From Mesorhizobium sp. INR15 (GTDB lineage: Bacteria; Pseudomonadota; Alphaproteobacteria; Rhizobiales; Rhizobiaceae), in assembly GCF_015500075.1 (NCBI RefSeq), contig NZ_CP045496.1:4598001-4662000 (forward strand): a stretch of 64,000 bases of DNA, in the 5' to 3' direction. Below, piece after piece: positions 7,527 through 15,994 of this stretch. Position numbers and translations under genes: made by a program. The notes beneath the pieces are model-generated. The model had not been told where the DNA came from and searched no databases. It worked only from the letters and a program-made list of their open reading frames with translations. Numbering within the stretch: position 1 is the first letter of the stretch; each line of letters opens with the position of its first letter.

Positions 7527-8249
7527 CTATTCGCGCTCGCCGGTAAAGTTCAGCAGCAGTTGGAAGATGTTGACGAAGTTCAGATAGAGCGAGAAGGCGC
7601 CGAACACGGCGAGCTTCTGCCGCGACTCCGCGTCGAAGTTTTCAGCATACTGCTCCTTGATCGTCTGCGTGTCCCAAGCGGTCAGGCCGATGAACACGGC
7701 AATGCCGATCACTGAGATCGCGAACTGCAGTGCCGTCGAGCCGAGGAAGATGTTGACGATGCTGGCTATCACCACGCCGATCAGGCCCATGATCATGAAC
7801 GACGAGAACTGGGTCAGATCCCGCTTGGTCGTGTAGCCATAGAGGCTGGTGGCGCCGAACATTGTGGCGGCGATGAAGAAGGTGCGGGCGATGCTGGTTC
7901 CGGTGAAGACCAGGAACACCGAGGCCAGCGACAGGCCCATGACGGCGCAGAAGGCCCAGAACATCGCCTGCGCGCTCGCCGCCGACATGGTCTGCATCTT
8001 GAACGAGAACAGCAGGACGAAGGCGAGCGGCGCCAGCATCACCACCCATTTCAGCGGGCTGGAAAAGATCGGCACGTAAAGCGCCGGTGTCGACGATACC
8101 ATGAAGGCGATAAGGCCGGTGACGACGAGGCCGACGCCCATGTAGTTATATACGCGCAGCATATGCTGGCGCAGGCCCTCGTCGTAAATGGCGCCGGTTT
8201 GGGCGCCCGCGCCGGCGCGGTATCCCATGTTAGGGGTGTTCATTTGCAT
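7527..8249 (-). CDS. Bax inhibitor-1/YccA family membrane protein
   Basis: Integral inner-membrane protein of 240 residues with about seven hydrophobic helices. An N-terminal soluble tail ends in YDEGLRQHMLRVYNYMG, which is followed by helices such as VGLVVTGLIAFMV and VVMLAPLAFVLLF. The conserved C-terminal region contains GLTAWDTQTIKEQY and the family aspartates. BI-1 proteins are proton/calcium leak channels or protease (FtsH) modulators. The strong hairpin downstream indicates a single-gene transcript or the end of the sigma/anti-sigma transcript; the gap to the anti-sigma gene is only 17 bases. Confidence 0.92.
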   Translation of the reverse strand: MQMNTPNMGYRAGAGAQTGAIYDEGLRQHMLRVYNYMGVGLVVTGLIAFMVSSTPALYVPIFSSPLKWVVMLAPLAFVLLFSFKMQTMSAASAQAMFWAFCAVMGLSLASVFLVFTGTSIARTFFIAATMFGATSLYGYTTKRDLTQFSSFMIMGLIGVVIASIVNIFLGSTALQFAISVIGIAVFIGLTAWDTQTIKEQYAENFDAESRQKLAVFGAFSLYLNFVNIFQLLLNFTGERE

Positions 8250-8266
8250 TCTCCTTTGCGGGTCGA

Positions 8267-9043
8267 TCAGTAAAGCGTTCTGGCAAGTGCCTCGGCGGCG
8301 CGATCGAGATCATGGACCTCGCTCTTCGCGACCACCGCATAGGCCACCTCGCCAATCTGGAAATACGCCGAGGAAATATCGCCCGAGGGCGCGACGGTCG
8401 GCTTGACCACGTCGAAGGTTCCTGGCCGGATCGCGAACAGCGACACCAGCCCCATCTCCTTCGTTTCGACAGCCATCTCGACGCTCGGACCAAAGCGCGA
8501 CGGATAGACCTGCACGTCGCGGACCTTCCAGTCCTTCGGCAGAGACGGCATCACGATGGCGGTGGCGGCGCGAATTTCGCCGGCATTGTAGTTCGGCGCC
8601 TCTGGCTGCGAAGCCATGCTTTCGCGAACCAGTGTCGTGCGGTGCGCACGCACCGCGTCGTCGACATAGGCAGGCGGCTGCGGCGAAGCGATGACCTTGG
8701 TCACTGACATCGGGCCGATGATGCCGTTGGCCAGCCAACCAGCAGCAACGAAGGCGGCGACAGCGGCGGCGCGCTGCAGAACGCCTAGGATACGACCCCG
8801 GCCAAGCCCCCTCTCCAGCCGCCGCGCGGCATCTGCGGTCGCCGGCCGCGCCATGCCCCTGGAGCCGGCAAGCGCCACGCGAAGTTCATCGCGGGTCCGC
8901 AGGTCCGACATCACGCGCGCTGCGGCCTCCGGACGGCCGGACAGATATGCCTCGACCTCGATACGGCGCACGACATCCATCTGGTCGTCGACATAGGCGT
9001 CGAGATCGGCTTCCGTGACAGGATCAAGCATGGAAGCGGTCAT
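8267..9043 (-). CDS. Anti-sigma factor (single-pass membrane)
   Basis: A 258-residue protein with an N-terminal zinc-less anti-sigma-like region (TEADLDAYVDDQMDVVRR, then a helical segment to about residue 75), one transmembrane helix near 85-105 (AAAVAAFVAAGWLANGIIG) and a periplasmic domain to the C-terminus. The ATG at 9043 overlaps the TGA of the ECF sigma gene in an ATGA junction, the standard arrangement for a sigma and its cognate inhibitor. The periplasmic part probably senses an envelope signal. An in-frame extension upstream exists but runs into the sigma gene and is rejected. Confidence 0.88.
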   Translation of the reverse strand: MTASMLDPVTEADLDAYVDDQMDVVRRIEVEAYLSGRPEAAARVMSDLRTRDELRVALAGSRGMARPATADAARRLERGLGRGRILGVLQRAAAVAAFVAAGWLANGIIGPMSVTKVIASPQPPAYVDDAVRAHRTTLVRESMASQPEAPNYNAGEIRAATAIVMPSLPKDWKVRDVQVYPSRFGPSVEMAVETKEMGLVSLFAIRPGTFDVVKPTVAPSGDISSAYFQIGEVAYAVVAKSEVHDLDRAAEALARTLY

Positions 9044-9588
9044 GACGGGTCTCCAACGATCCTGAGATGGTTCTTCGCTTTCGCCGGAGCCGCTTCCATC
9101 TCGCGAAGTGCGGCGCGTGCGCGGCCGATGCGCGACATCAGCGTTCCCAGCGGCACGCTGCTGGCGTCCGCCGCCTGCTGGTAGGACAGCCCCTCTATGG
9201 CGACGAGATGCAGGGCGGAGCGCTGTTCCTCCGGCAGGTTGAAGAAGGCTTCGCGCACCTGCGCCAGCCGCAACGAATGTTCCTGCGGCGCCGGCGTGCT
9301 GGCCTCGGTCAGATATCCGGCCTGTTCGACGCGCGCCGCCTCCGAGCGGCGGGAACGCATGCGGTCGATGAAGGTGTTGTGGACGATCGCCAACAGCCAT
9401 GCGCGCAGATTTCCACCCGAGCGGAAGGTGCCGCGCCGCTCATAGGCGCGCACCAGCGCGTCATGCACGAGATCCTCGGCCTCGACGCCATCGCGCGTCA
9501 GCGAACGCGCGTAGCGCCTGAGCGAACCCAGCTGTCCGACGATATCGAAGCGTGGCATCGAGCGTTTCATGTCCTGTGTACGGAGCAT
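9040..9588 (-). CDS. ECF-type RNA polymerase sigma factor
   Basis: Group 4 (extracytoplasmic function) sigma factor of 182 residues. Region 2 is seen as DLVHDALVRAYERRGTFR with LRAWLLAIVHNTFIDRMRS; region 4 as LPEEQRSALHLVAIEGLSYQQAA with a recognition helix PLGTLMSRIGRARAALR. It lies directly before, and overlaps, a membrane anti-sigma gene. It is not EcfG, because no PhyR/NepR partners are nearby. The start is uncertain: ATG codons at 9588, 9570 and 9558 are in frame and none has a well-spaced ribosome site. A perfect palindrome sits 3 bases before the first. Confidence 0.9.
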   Translation of the reverse strand: MLRTQDMKRSMPRFDIVGQLGSLRRYARSLTRDGVEAEDLVHDALVRAYERRGTFRSGGNLRAWLLAIVHNTFIDRMRSRRSEAARVEQAGYLTEASTPAPQEHSLRLAQVREAFFNLPEEQRSALHLVAIEGLSYQQAADASSVPLGTLMSRIGRARAALREMEAAPAKAKNHLRIVGDPS

Positions 9589-9590
9589 GT

Positions 9591-9606
9591 GGGGATTTTA
9601 ATCCCC
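9591..9606. promoter_or_regulatory. Perfect 16-bp palindrome before the sigma gene
   Basis: GGGGATT, 2-base spacer TT, AATCCCC. It occupies the place where a ribosome binding site would be expected for the ATG at 9588, so it may be an operator or an RNA hairpin controlling sigma factor synthesis. Function is inferred from position only. Confidence 0.45.
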
Positions 9607-9747
9607 GCCGCGCCGATTTTTTTCGCCGGAACCGAGCGCGAAGCTGGAATCCCAGCCATGGCCTCCGCAAACCGTCCTCGCTGCCGCGTGCAAGCGCCAA
9701 GCCGTGGACCGTGCTCGCAGGGAAAGAACAGGACTTGGGTCTTTCCT

Positions 9748-10074
9748 CTACAGATTGGAAACGGGCCTTTGCCAGTGCGTCGCGCCGGCGACGGCGACCA
9801 GCAGCGTTCGAAGGCATTGGACATCCGGGTGAAGTGACACGCGCTGGTCGATGAGCGCGATCTGGCGACGGGCGGCCCGTTCAATGCTCGCGCCATGCGG
9901 CAACGACATCAGCCAGTCGATGAAGACTTCCTCGGGTGGCGGCAGCGGTGACACAGCCCGCATTGTAGCCGTGTCGATCTTGCGTGCCGAGCCGCACGCG
10001 GCCCCGTCAGCACTCGCCCGCGAGGCTTTTCTCCCTAGCGGATCGCGGTCCCCGACAACATCATCCTTGCGCAT
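9748..10074 (-). CDS. Hypothetical protein behind a cobalamin riboswitch
   Basis: A 108-residue protein I do not recognise. The first 45 residues are charged and probably disordered; the rest is a compact helical block with PPEEVFIDWLMSLPHG, AARRQIALIDQR and LHPDVQCLRTLLVAVAG. No signal peptide or membrane helix is evident. The start at 10074 has GAGGG at a good distance; an in-frame start at 10185 is possible but lacks a site. It is the first gene downstream of the cobalamin riboswitch (about 130 bases away), so its expression probably depends on B12 status. One cysteine and few histidines argue against a metal-storage role. Confidence 0.6.
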   Translation of the reverse strand: MRKDDVVGDRDPLGRKASRASADGAACGSARKIDTATMRAVSPLPPPEEVFIDWLMSLPHGASIERAARRQIALIDQRVSLHPDVQCLRTLLVAVAGATHWQRPVSNL

Positions 10075-10204
10075 AGCCTGCCCTCGCTTTCGAGGACCGA
10101 TCCGGTGGAGATGGAGGATTGAGAACTCCAGGCGCGCATGGTCACGGGACCCAGCACCGGAGCACTCTGCCTCTTGACCGCCCACCGCGATCAGTCGAGT
10201 TCAC

Positions 10205-10385
10205 TTGGCTTGAGGCTGGTTTCCGGGCTTCGGAGCTGTCCATTTCAGGACTGTCTCGACACCTTCCCAGGCTTTTGGGCCCAGTGGTCCTGGTCGAAAC
10301 GAAAGCTCCGCTACCGTTGCGGGGGCAGCGCCGGCATCAAACCGGCTTCCCAATTATCCCATCCGTGGAACGGATGAGCACCTTA
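10205..10385 (-). ncRNA. Cobalamin (AdoCbl) riboswitch
   Basis: Read on the - strand from about 10385, the conserved B12 elements occur in order: the box CTGCCCCCGCAACGGTAGC at 10328-10310, CCACTGG around 10287-10281, GGGAAGGTG at 10268-10260, and the closing AAGCCCGGAAACC at 10230-10218. These match the cobalamin riboswitch consensus in sequence and spacing. The switch points toward the 108-aa gene at 10074-9748. The phosphatase-like gene at 10503 lies just upstream of it, so it is not controlled by it unless through read-through. The rest of the 428-base interval between those two genes shows no coding sequence. Confidence 0.92.
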
Positions 10386-10502
10386 AGCGCAGCGATCTAA
10401 GCACCGTTCGCTGATTCCAGTCCATACGGAAACGACAAGGCCGGAGCAAAAAAGACGACAGGTTCCGCCAACTGCGTGGACGAACGGCAAGGCCGGTCGG
10501 CG

Positions 10503-11117
10503 TCAGGAATTGGGCTCGCCATTCGCTCGTTCGGAGAGCTTGCGCTGTTTGGGCGCCGTGACACCGCAGGCGCGGAGCATCCATCTACGGCCGTCGCTGC
10601 GAAAATCGGTGATGCTGAGCGGCTCGACGTCGATCTTCCCAGAGGCGGCGAGCGGCGCACCGAGAACATGCAGGATGGCAGCGCGGATGACACTGGCATG
10701 GGTCACCGCGATCGTGTGGCCTGACGTGGCGATCAAGCCGTCCATCAAGCCCGAGACCCTGTGCGCAACATCCGCCAATGATTCGCCACCATGCGGAGCC
10801 GCGTCAGGATCATTGAACCAAGAGGCAATGCCGTCGGGCTGCTCGGCCTGCAGATCCTCAAAGCGCTTGCCAGCCCATTGCCCGTGATCCTGGTCCGCCA
10901 GAAGCGGCTCTATCGATGCATCCAGTGACAGCGCCTTGGCAGTCTGGCGGGCGCGAAGCGCTGGTCCAGTCCAGATGCGATCGGCACGGCGCAGTGCCCC
11001 GTGCATCGCTTTTGCCAGGACGAGCGATCGCGACTCGAGCGGTTCGTCGAGCGGAAATGATCCTTGCCGCGTTGCCGTCGTGGCGCCGCCGCAGATCATC
11101 GTCAGGCGTACGAGCAT
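10503..11117 (-). CDS. Histidine-phosphatase-fold protein lacking the RHG motif
   Basis: A 204-residue protein with the phosphoglycerate-mutase-like fold: RADRIWTGPALRARQTAKAL near residue 45, HGGESLADVAHRV near 110 and the late histidine segment IAVTHASVIRAAIL near 137. The normal N-terminal catalytic RHG(E)T is replaced by ICGGAT (residues 8-13), so the phosphorylated histidine is absent. ATG 11117 is chosen as the start that begins the first strand (MLVRLTMI). It lies immediately upstream of a cobalamin riboswitch. Proteins like this occur beside cobalamin genes in rhizobia, to my recollection, which would fit, but enzymatic activity is doubtful. Confidence 0.75.
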   Translation of the reverse strand: MLVRLTMICGGATTATRQGSFPLDEPLESRSLVLAKAMHGALRRADRIWTGPALRARQTAKALSLDASIEPLLADQDHGQWAGKRFEDLQAEQPDGIASWFNDPDAAPHGGESLADVAHRVSGLMDGLIATSGHTIAVTHASVIRAAILHVLGAPLAASGKIDVEPLSITDFRSDGRRWMLRACGVTAPKQRKLSERANGEPNS

Positions 11118-11242
11118 GAAGCAGTCATCCCTTGAACCTTGCCAACCGGCATCATCTCGCATTTTGCATTGGCGCAACTGAAACCACTGGTGAAGCGCAC
11201 CCGATTTGCGTATCACTCCGCCGCGCCAATGGAACCATTCCC

Positions 11243-12427
11243 ATGTTCGAAGACCTTCAGCCTGCCCCCGCCGACAAGATTCTCGCCCTGATAGGCCTCT
11301 ACCGCGCCGATCCTCGAACCAACAAGGTCGATCTCGGTGTTGGCGTCTACAAGGATCGCGACGGGAAAACGCCGGTGATGCGCGCCGTGCGCGAGGCCGA
11401 GAAGCGCCTGCTCCAGGGCCAGGATACCAAAACCTATCTCGGCCTTGCTGGCGATACCAGCTTCAACACGGTGATGGCAAAGCTCGCCTTTGGTCCGCAA
11501 GCCGACATGACGCGCATCCGCGCGGCGCAGGCACCAGGCGGCTCCGGCGCGCTGCGGCTTGTCGCCGAGCTGTTGAAGCGGACACGCGCCGATGCAACGA
11601 TCTGGCTGTCGGACCCGACATGGCCGAACCACATGCCGGTCATGCGCGCCGCCGGCCTGCAGATTCGTGAGTATCCCTATTTCGACGCTGTGTCGGGTGC
11701 CGTTCGTTTCGACGACATGCTCGCTGCGTTGCGCACGGCGAAGGCCGGCGACGTCGTTCTGCTGCATGGCTGCTGCCACAATCCAACCGGCGCCAACCTC
11801 GACGCCAGGCAATGGGCCGAGGTTGCCGACCTCGTTGTCGAGCGCGGCTTGCTGCCCTTCGTCGACATTGCCTACCAAGGCTTTGGCGACGGCCTTGAGG
11901 CCGATGCTGTTGGCCTGCGCCTGCTGGCCGCGAAAGTGCCGGAAATGGTTGTCGCCTCCAGTTGCTCGAAGAATTTTGCCGTCTATCGCGACCGTGTCGG
12001 CGCGGCGATGATCCTTGCCAAGGACAGCGCGCAGGCGGATGTGGCGATGAGCCAGATCCTGTCGGCGGCACGCGTGATGTATTCGATGCCGCCGGACCAC
12101 GGCGCGGCCGCCGTGCGCATCGTGCTTGAAGATGCCACCCTGCGCGCGGACTGGGAAGCCGAGCTCGAAGACATGCGCCTGCGCATGCTCAGGCTTCGCG
12201 TCGCCTTCGCCGAGGCGCTGCGGCGGCAGTCCAATTCCGACCGCTTCGATTTCGTCGCCAGCCATCGCGGCATGTTCTCCCGCCTTGGCCTGACGGAGGC
12301 ACAGGTCGAGCGGCTGCGGACCGAGCATGCCGTTTACATGGTCGGCGACAGCCGCATCAACGTTGCCGGCCTGCCCGAGGACGGAATGGACGAACTCGCC
12401 AAGGCGATCGTCTCTGTCCTCGATTGA
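11243..12427 (+). CDS. Aromatic/aspartate aminotransferase (class I PLP)
   Basis: A 394-residue fold-type I transaminase of the AspC/TyrB subgroup, transferring amino groups between aspartate or aromatic amino acids and 2-oxoglutarate. Seen: NKVDLGVGVYKD near residue 25, HGCCHNPTGANLD near 175, DIAYQGFGDGL near 210 and the PLP lysine in SSCSKNFAVYRDRVGA near 243. The C-terminal substrate arginine lies in MVGDSRINVAGL. Start at ATG 11243 gives the usual MFEDLQPAPADKI beginning; no good ribosome site precedes it, where GGAACCATTCC forms a small inverted repeat. Divergent from the phosphatase-like gene. Confidence 0.92.
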   Translation: MFEDLQPAPADKILALIGLYRADPRTNKVDLGVGVYKDRDGKTPVMRAVREAEKRLLQGQDTKTYLGLAGDTSFNTVMAKLAFGPQADMTRIRAAQAPGGSGALRLVAELLKRTRADATIWLSDPTWPNHMPVMRAAGLQIREYPYFDAVSGAVRFDDMLAALRTAKAGDVVLLHGCCHNPTGANLDARQWAEVADLVVERGLLPFVDIAYQGFGDGLEADAVGLRLLAAKVPEMVVASSCSKNFAVYRDRVGAAMILAKDSAQADVAMSQILSAARVMYSMPPDHGAAAVRIVLEDATLRADWEAELEDMRLRMLRLRVAFAEALRRQSNSDRFDFVASHRGMFSRLGLTEAQVERLRTEHAVYMVGDSRINVAGLPEDGMDELAKAIVSVLD

Positions 12428-12516
12428 GGGTACCGGTGCCCCACAACTGTGGACAAGGCGCCCTCGCCGGCTGACAGCGTTGGCCGTGTGGCGGACCGCA
12501 AGGTAGCATCCGCCAC

Positions 12517-13341
12517 ATGACGCCATCGAAAGACATTTCCCGCCTGATCGAGATCATGGCGGCGCTGCGCGCGCCGAAAACTGGCTGCCCCTGGGATATC
12601 GAGCAGGATTTCTCGACCATCGCGCCTTACACGATCGAAGAAGCCTACGAAGTGGCGGACGCCATCGCGCGTGGCGACCTCGACGATCTGCGCGACGAAC
12701 TCGGCGATCTCCTGCTGCAGGTCGTCTATCACGCGCAAATGGCTGAGGAGGCCGGCGAGTTCGCCTTCCCTGACGTGGTGCAAGCCATCACCACGAAAAT
12801 GATCCGCCGCCACCCGCATGTCTTTGGCGACGAGAAGGCTCGCAGCGCCGGCATGGCCAAGGGCATGTGGGAAAAGATCAAGGCGCAGGAGAAGGCGGAG
12901 AAGCGGAGTGCCCGTCTCGCCCGGGGACTCGACCCAGAAGACAATGGCGCCGGCTTCCTGGACAGTGTGCCGGTGGCCCTGCCCGCTTTGACCCGGGCAC
13001 TAAAACTTCAGGAGAAGGCCGCCCGCGTCGGCTTCGACTGGAGCGAAGCAGCGCCCATTCTCGACAAGATCGAGGAAGAAATCGGCGAATTGCGCGAGGC
13101 TCTCGCCAAGGGCGACACGGCTTCGATCAAGGATGAGTTTGGCGACATGCTGTTTGCCGTCGTCAATCTCGGCCGCCACCTCAAGCTGGATTCCGAGGCG
13201 GCGCTAAGTGGCACCAATGAGAAGTTCCGTTCGCGGTTTCACTATGTCGAACGGGCGCTGGACGCCTCCGGCAGCACACTTGAAAAGGCAACATTGGACG
13301 AGATGGAAGCGCTCTGGCAGCAGGCAAAGACCGCGAAGTAA
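12517..13341 (+). CDS. mazG: Nucleoside triphosphate pyrophosphohydrolase MazG
   Basis: Hydrolyses NTPs and dNTPs to monophosphates and pyrophosphate, helping clear aberrant nucleotides and modulating ppGpp levels. 274 residues with two tandem MazG domains: the first starts at MAALRAPKTGCPWD with the metal motif EEAYEVADAI and LRDELGDLLLQVV, and the second contains KIEEEIGELREAL and IKDEFGDMLFAVVN. It lies 89 bases after the aminotransferase and converges with hflX, whose stop is only 6 bases away. No intrinsic terminator lies between. Confidence 0.95.
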   Translation: MTPSKDISRLIEIMAALRAPKTGCPWDIEQDFSTIAPYTIEEAYEVADAIARGDLDDLRDELGDLLLQVVYHAQMAEEAGEFAFPDVVQAITTKMIRRHPHVFGDEKARSAGMAKGMWEKIKAQEKAEKRSARLARGLDPEDNGAGFLDSVPVALPALTRALKLQEKAARVGFDWSEAAPILDKIEEEIGELREALAKGDTASIKDEFGDMLFAVVNLGRHLKLDSEAALSGTNEKFRSRFHYVERALDASGSTLEKATLDEMEALWQQAKTAK

Positions 13342-13347
13342 GCGGTT

Positions 13348-14739
13348 TTATCCGTTGTTTTTACGATGCAATTTGCTTTCGATCTCGTCCCGCGCGCTGT
13401 GCGTGGCCTTCAGCGAGATGGTCACGCTGCCGTCCTCATTGTCTATGCGTGAGACGACATCACCGTTGCGATAGACCCAGTCGACAAGACCGAACTGTGC
13501 GGGCTCGATCGTCACTGTCAACGATTCCAGCTCGCCGGACATCCTCGTCTCGATAATCGCCTTGAGGGCGTCGATGCCTTCGCCGGTGATTGCCGATATC
13601 GCAACCGGAGGCGCTTTGCTGGCGTCGGCCCCATCGGCAAGCAACCGGGCCCGGTTGCCTTCGTCGAGCTGGTCGATCTTGTTCCAGACTTCGATGACGC
13701 GCTTGGTGTCGCTGGCATCAACGCCGAGATCGGCGAGAATGCGCTCGACATCCTCGGCCTGTGCCGAGGTGTCGGGGTCGGAAATGTCGCGCAGATGGAT
13801 GACGAGATCGGCCTCGACCACCTCTTCCAGCGTGGCGCGGAATGCCGCGATCAGGTGGGTCGGCAGATCCGAGATGAAGCCGACCGTGTCCGAAAGAATG
13901 ATCGGCGTGCCATGTGGTAGGCGCACGCGGCGCAATGTCGGATCAAGCGTGGCAAACAGCATGTCCTCGGCCAGCACGCCGGCTCCAGTCAGCCTGTTGA
14001 ACAGCGTCGACTTGCCGGCGTTGGTGTAGCCGACGATCGCCACCACCGGGAACGGCACCTTCTTGCGCTTGGCGCGGTGCAGGTCGCGTGTGCGCCGCAC
14101 CGTTTCCAGCTCGTGCTTCAGCTTGATGATTTTTTCCTGCAACTGCCGCCGATCGGATTCGATCTGGGTTTCGCCGGGGCCGCCGAGGAAGCCGGCGCCG
14201 CCGCGCTGACGCTCAAGATGGGTCCAACTGCGTACCAGCCGGCCCTTCTGATAGTTGAGATGGGCAAGCTCGACCTGCAGCGTGCCTTCCTTGGTGCGTG
14301 CGCGCTCGCCAAAGATTTCGAGGATCAGCCCGGTGCGGTCCAGCACCTTGGCGTTCATTTCCTTCTCGAGGTTGCGCTGCTGCACCGGCGTCAGCGGATG
14401 GTCGACGATGACCACTTCCGCATGGCCTTCCTTGACGATCTCGGCGAACTCGGCAACCTTGCCGCTGCCAAGCAAGGTTGCCGGGCGCGGATCGTTGACG
14501 GTCACCACCGCGGTATGGATCAGGTCAAGATTGATGGCGCGGGCAAGTCCGACTGCTTCGTCGCGACGGGCATCGGCTGAACGCGTCAGCCGGGGCCGGT
14601 TCGCCTCATCGTCGCTGCGCTGGTGGCGGGTAAGCACGGGCACAATGACAACGGCCCGGGTCGGACCTTTGGCTTCCGTCCCAGGCTGATGTGCTGATTT
14701 CCCACGGACGCCGCGGTCCGCGTCTGTCTCACGTGCCAA
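13348..14739 (-). CDS. hflX: Ribosome-associated GTPase HflX
   Basis: GTPase that binds and splits stalled 70S ribosomes under stress. 463 residues: N-terminal HflX domain (LLGSGKVAEFAEIV near 95, VDHPLTPVQQRNLE near 115), a glycine-rich linker GGAGFLGGPGETQIE, then the G domain with GYTNAGKS (G1) near 240, DTVGFISDLP (G3) near 285 and WNKIDQ (G4) near 352. Its start codon directly abuts the hfq stop, so it is cotranscribed with hfq as in many bacteria. Confidence 0.96.
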   Translation of the reverse strand: MARETDADRGVRGKSAHQPGTEAKGPTRAVVIVPVLTRHQRSDDEANRPRLTRSADARRDEAVGLARAINLDLIHTAVVTVNDPRPATLLGSGKVAEFAEIVKEGHAEVVIVDHPLTPVQQRNLEKEMNAKVLDRTGLILEIFGERARTKEGTLQVELAHLNYQKGRLVRSWTHLERQRGGAGFLGGPGETQIESDRRQLQEKIIKLKHELETVRRTRDLHRAKRKKVPFPVVAIVGYTNAGKSTLFNRLTGAGVLAEDMLFATLDPTLRRVRLPHGTPIILSDTVGFISDLPTHLIAAFRATLEEVVEADLVIHLRDISDPDTSAQAEDVERILADLGVDASDTKRVIEVWNKIDQLDEGNRARLLADGADASKAPPVAISAITGEGIDALKAIIETRMSGELESLTVTIEPAQFGLVDWVYRNGDVVSRIDNEDGSVTISLKATHSARDEIESKLHRKNNG

Positions 14740-14985
14740 TCAGGCGCCCTGGCTTTCCTCGCCATCGAACATCTGAACCGGCTGGCTCGGCATGATCGTG
14801 GAAATGGCGTGCTTGTAGACGAGCTGGGAGTGGCCGTCGCGGCGCAGCAGAACACAGAAATTGTCGAACGAAGTGACCACGCCGGTCAGCTTCACGCCGT
14901 TGATGAGAAAGATGGTGAGTGGGTTTTTGCTCTTGCGAACTGAATTCAGGAACAGGTCCTGAAGATTTTGCGATCGTTCCGCCAT
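14740..14985 (-). CDS. hfq: RNA chaperone Hfq
   Basis: Sm-like hexameric RNA chaperone of 81 residues that pairs small RNAs with mRNA. Sm1 is NPLTIFLINGVKLTGVV with SFDNFCVLLRRDG, and Sm2 is QLVYKHAISTIMPS. The start ATG 14985 gives the canonical MAERSQNLQDLFLNS; in-frame upstream codons are rejected. It is followed without a gap by hflX and lies 145 bases after the D-amino-acid aminotransferase gene on the same strand. Confidence 0.97.
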   Translation of the reverse strand: MAERSQNLQDLFLNSVRKSKNPLTIFLINGVKLTGVVTSFDNFCVLLRRDGHSQLVYKHAISTIMPSQPVQMFDGEESQGA

Positions 14986-15130
14986 TGTTCTTGTCTTTCG
15001 CCGATCCCCTTCGGTTTGCAAGCCAATGCGCCAAATTAACGTGCGCATGTCAAGCTCGCAAACACCATCTTGCCGTCAGTAACGACAAGCAGAACGAGAT
15101 ATATTGATGTTCATTCCACCTGTGCGGTTA

Positions 15131-15994
15131 TCAGGCTGGACTTTTTTCCGCAACGTCAAAAAAGGCCTGCCGCAACGAAAGTGTTATTGAGCCGGGGTGG
15201 CCGTTGGCCACAGGATCGCCGTCAATCGCCACGATCGGCATGGCAATCGTCGTTGCCGAACTCAAGAAAGCCTCGCGCGCGGCCTTGGCCTCGGCAACGG
15301 AAAAGCCGCGTTCCTCGATCTTCAGACCGAGCTTGGCAGCCACCTCGAACAAAGTGGTGCGGGTGATGCCGCGCAGGATGCCGTGTTCGGCCGATCGCGT
15401 GACCAGTACGCCGTCCCGGGTCACGATCCAGGCGTTTGATGAGCCGCCTTCGGTGACGTTGCCGTGGGGGTCGACAAACCAGGCTTCCTGGGCACCGGCT
15501 TCCTTGGCCTTTTGCTTGGCCAATACATTCGGCAACAGTCCCGTGGTCTTTATATCGACTCGGTCCCAACGATTTTCAGGCACGGTGATGACCTTTATAC
15601 CGGTCTCTGCCCGCCTGGTGGCCACCATTGGATCGACCTTCCTGGCGGTGATCACCAGGGACGACTTGGTGTCAGCGGACGGAAATACAAAGTCACGGCT
15701 GGCGACGCCCCGCGTGACCTGGACATAGACAAGGCCGTCGAAGACATGATTGCGGTTGACCACCTCGCGCACGATCAGCGGCAACACGCCCGAGGTGACC
15801 GGCCAGCCGATCGACAGTTCCGTCAGGGACCGATTCAGCCGGGCGAGATGACGCGGCATATCGACGATAAAGCCGCGCGCCACCTCGCAGACCTCGTAGA
15901 CACCGTCAGCGAACTGATAACCGCGGTCCTCGATGTGCACGGCGGCATCGGCATGAACGACATAGCGCCCGTTGACATAGGCAATACGTGGCAT
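15131..15994 (-). CDS. D-amino-acid (D-alanine) aminotransferase
   Basis: Fold-type IV PLP transaminase of 287 residues, probably interconverting D-alanine and D-glutamate via 2-oxo acids for peptidoglycan precursors. Seen: YVNGRYV at 6-12, EDRGYQFADGVYEV near 22, the PLP lysine in IKTTGLLPNVLAKQKAKEAG near 148-165, and EGGSSNAWIV near 182 for cofactor binding. TGAGGGA sits 5 bases before the ATG. It lies between the inserted HEPN-like gene and hfq. Branched-chain or 4-amino-4-deoxychorismate-related class IV enzymes are less likely alternatives. Confidence 0.88.
   Translation of the reverse strand: MPRIAYVNGRYVVHADAAVHIEDRGYQFADGVYEVCEVARGFIVDMPRHLARLNRSLTELSIGWPVTSGVLPLIVREVVNRNHVFDGLVYVQVTRGVASRDFVFPSADTKSSLVITARKVDPMVATRRAETGIKVITVPENRWDRVDIKTTGLLPNVLAKQKAKEAGAQEAWFVDPHGNVTEGGSSNAWIVTRDGVLVTRSAEHGILRGITRTTLFEVAAKLGLKIEERGFSVAEAKAAREAFLSSATTIAMPIVAIDGDPVANGHPGSITLSLRQAFFDVAEKSPA

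Noticed and set aside
9748..10185. Longer version of the riboswitch-linked gene starting at 10185
   Set aside because: No ribosome site at 10185, whereas GAGGG precedes the ATG at 10074.
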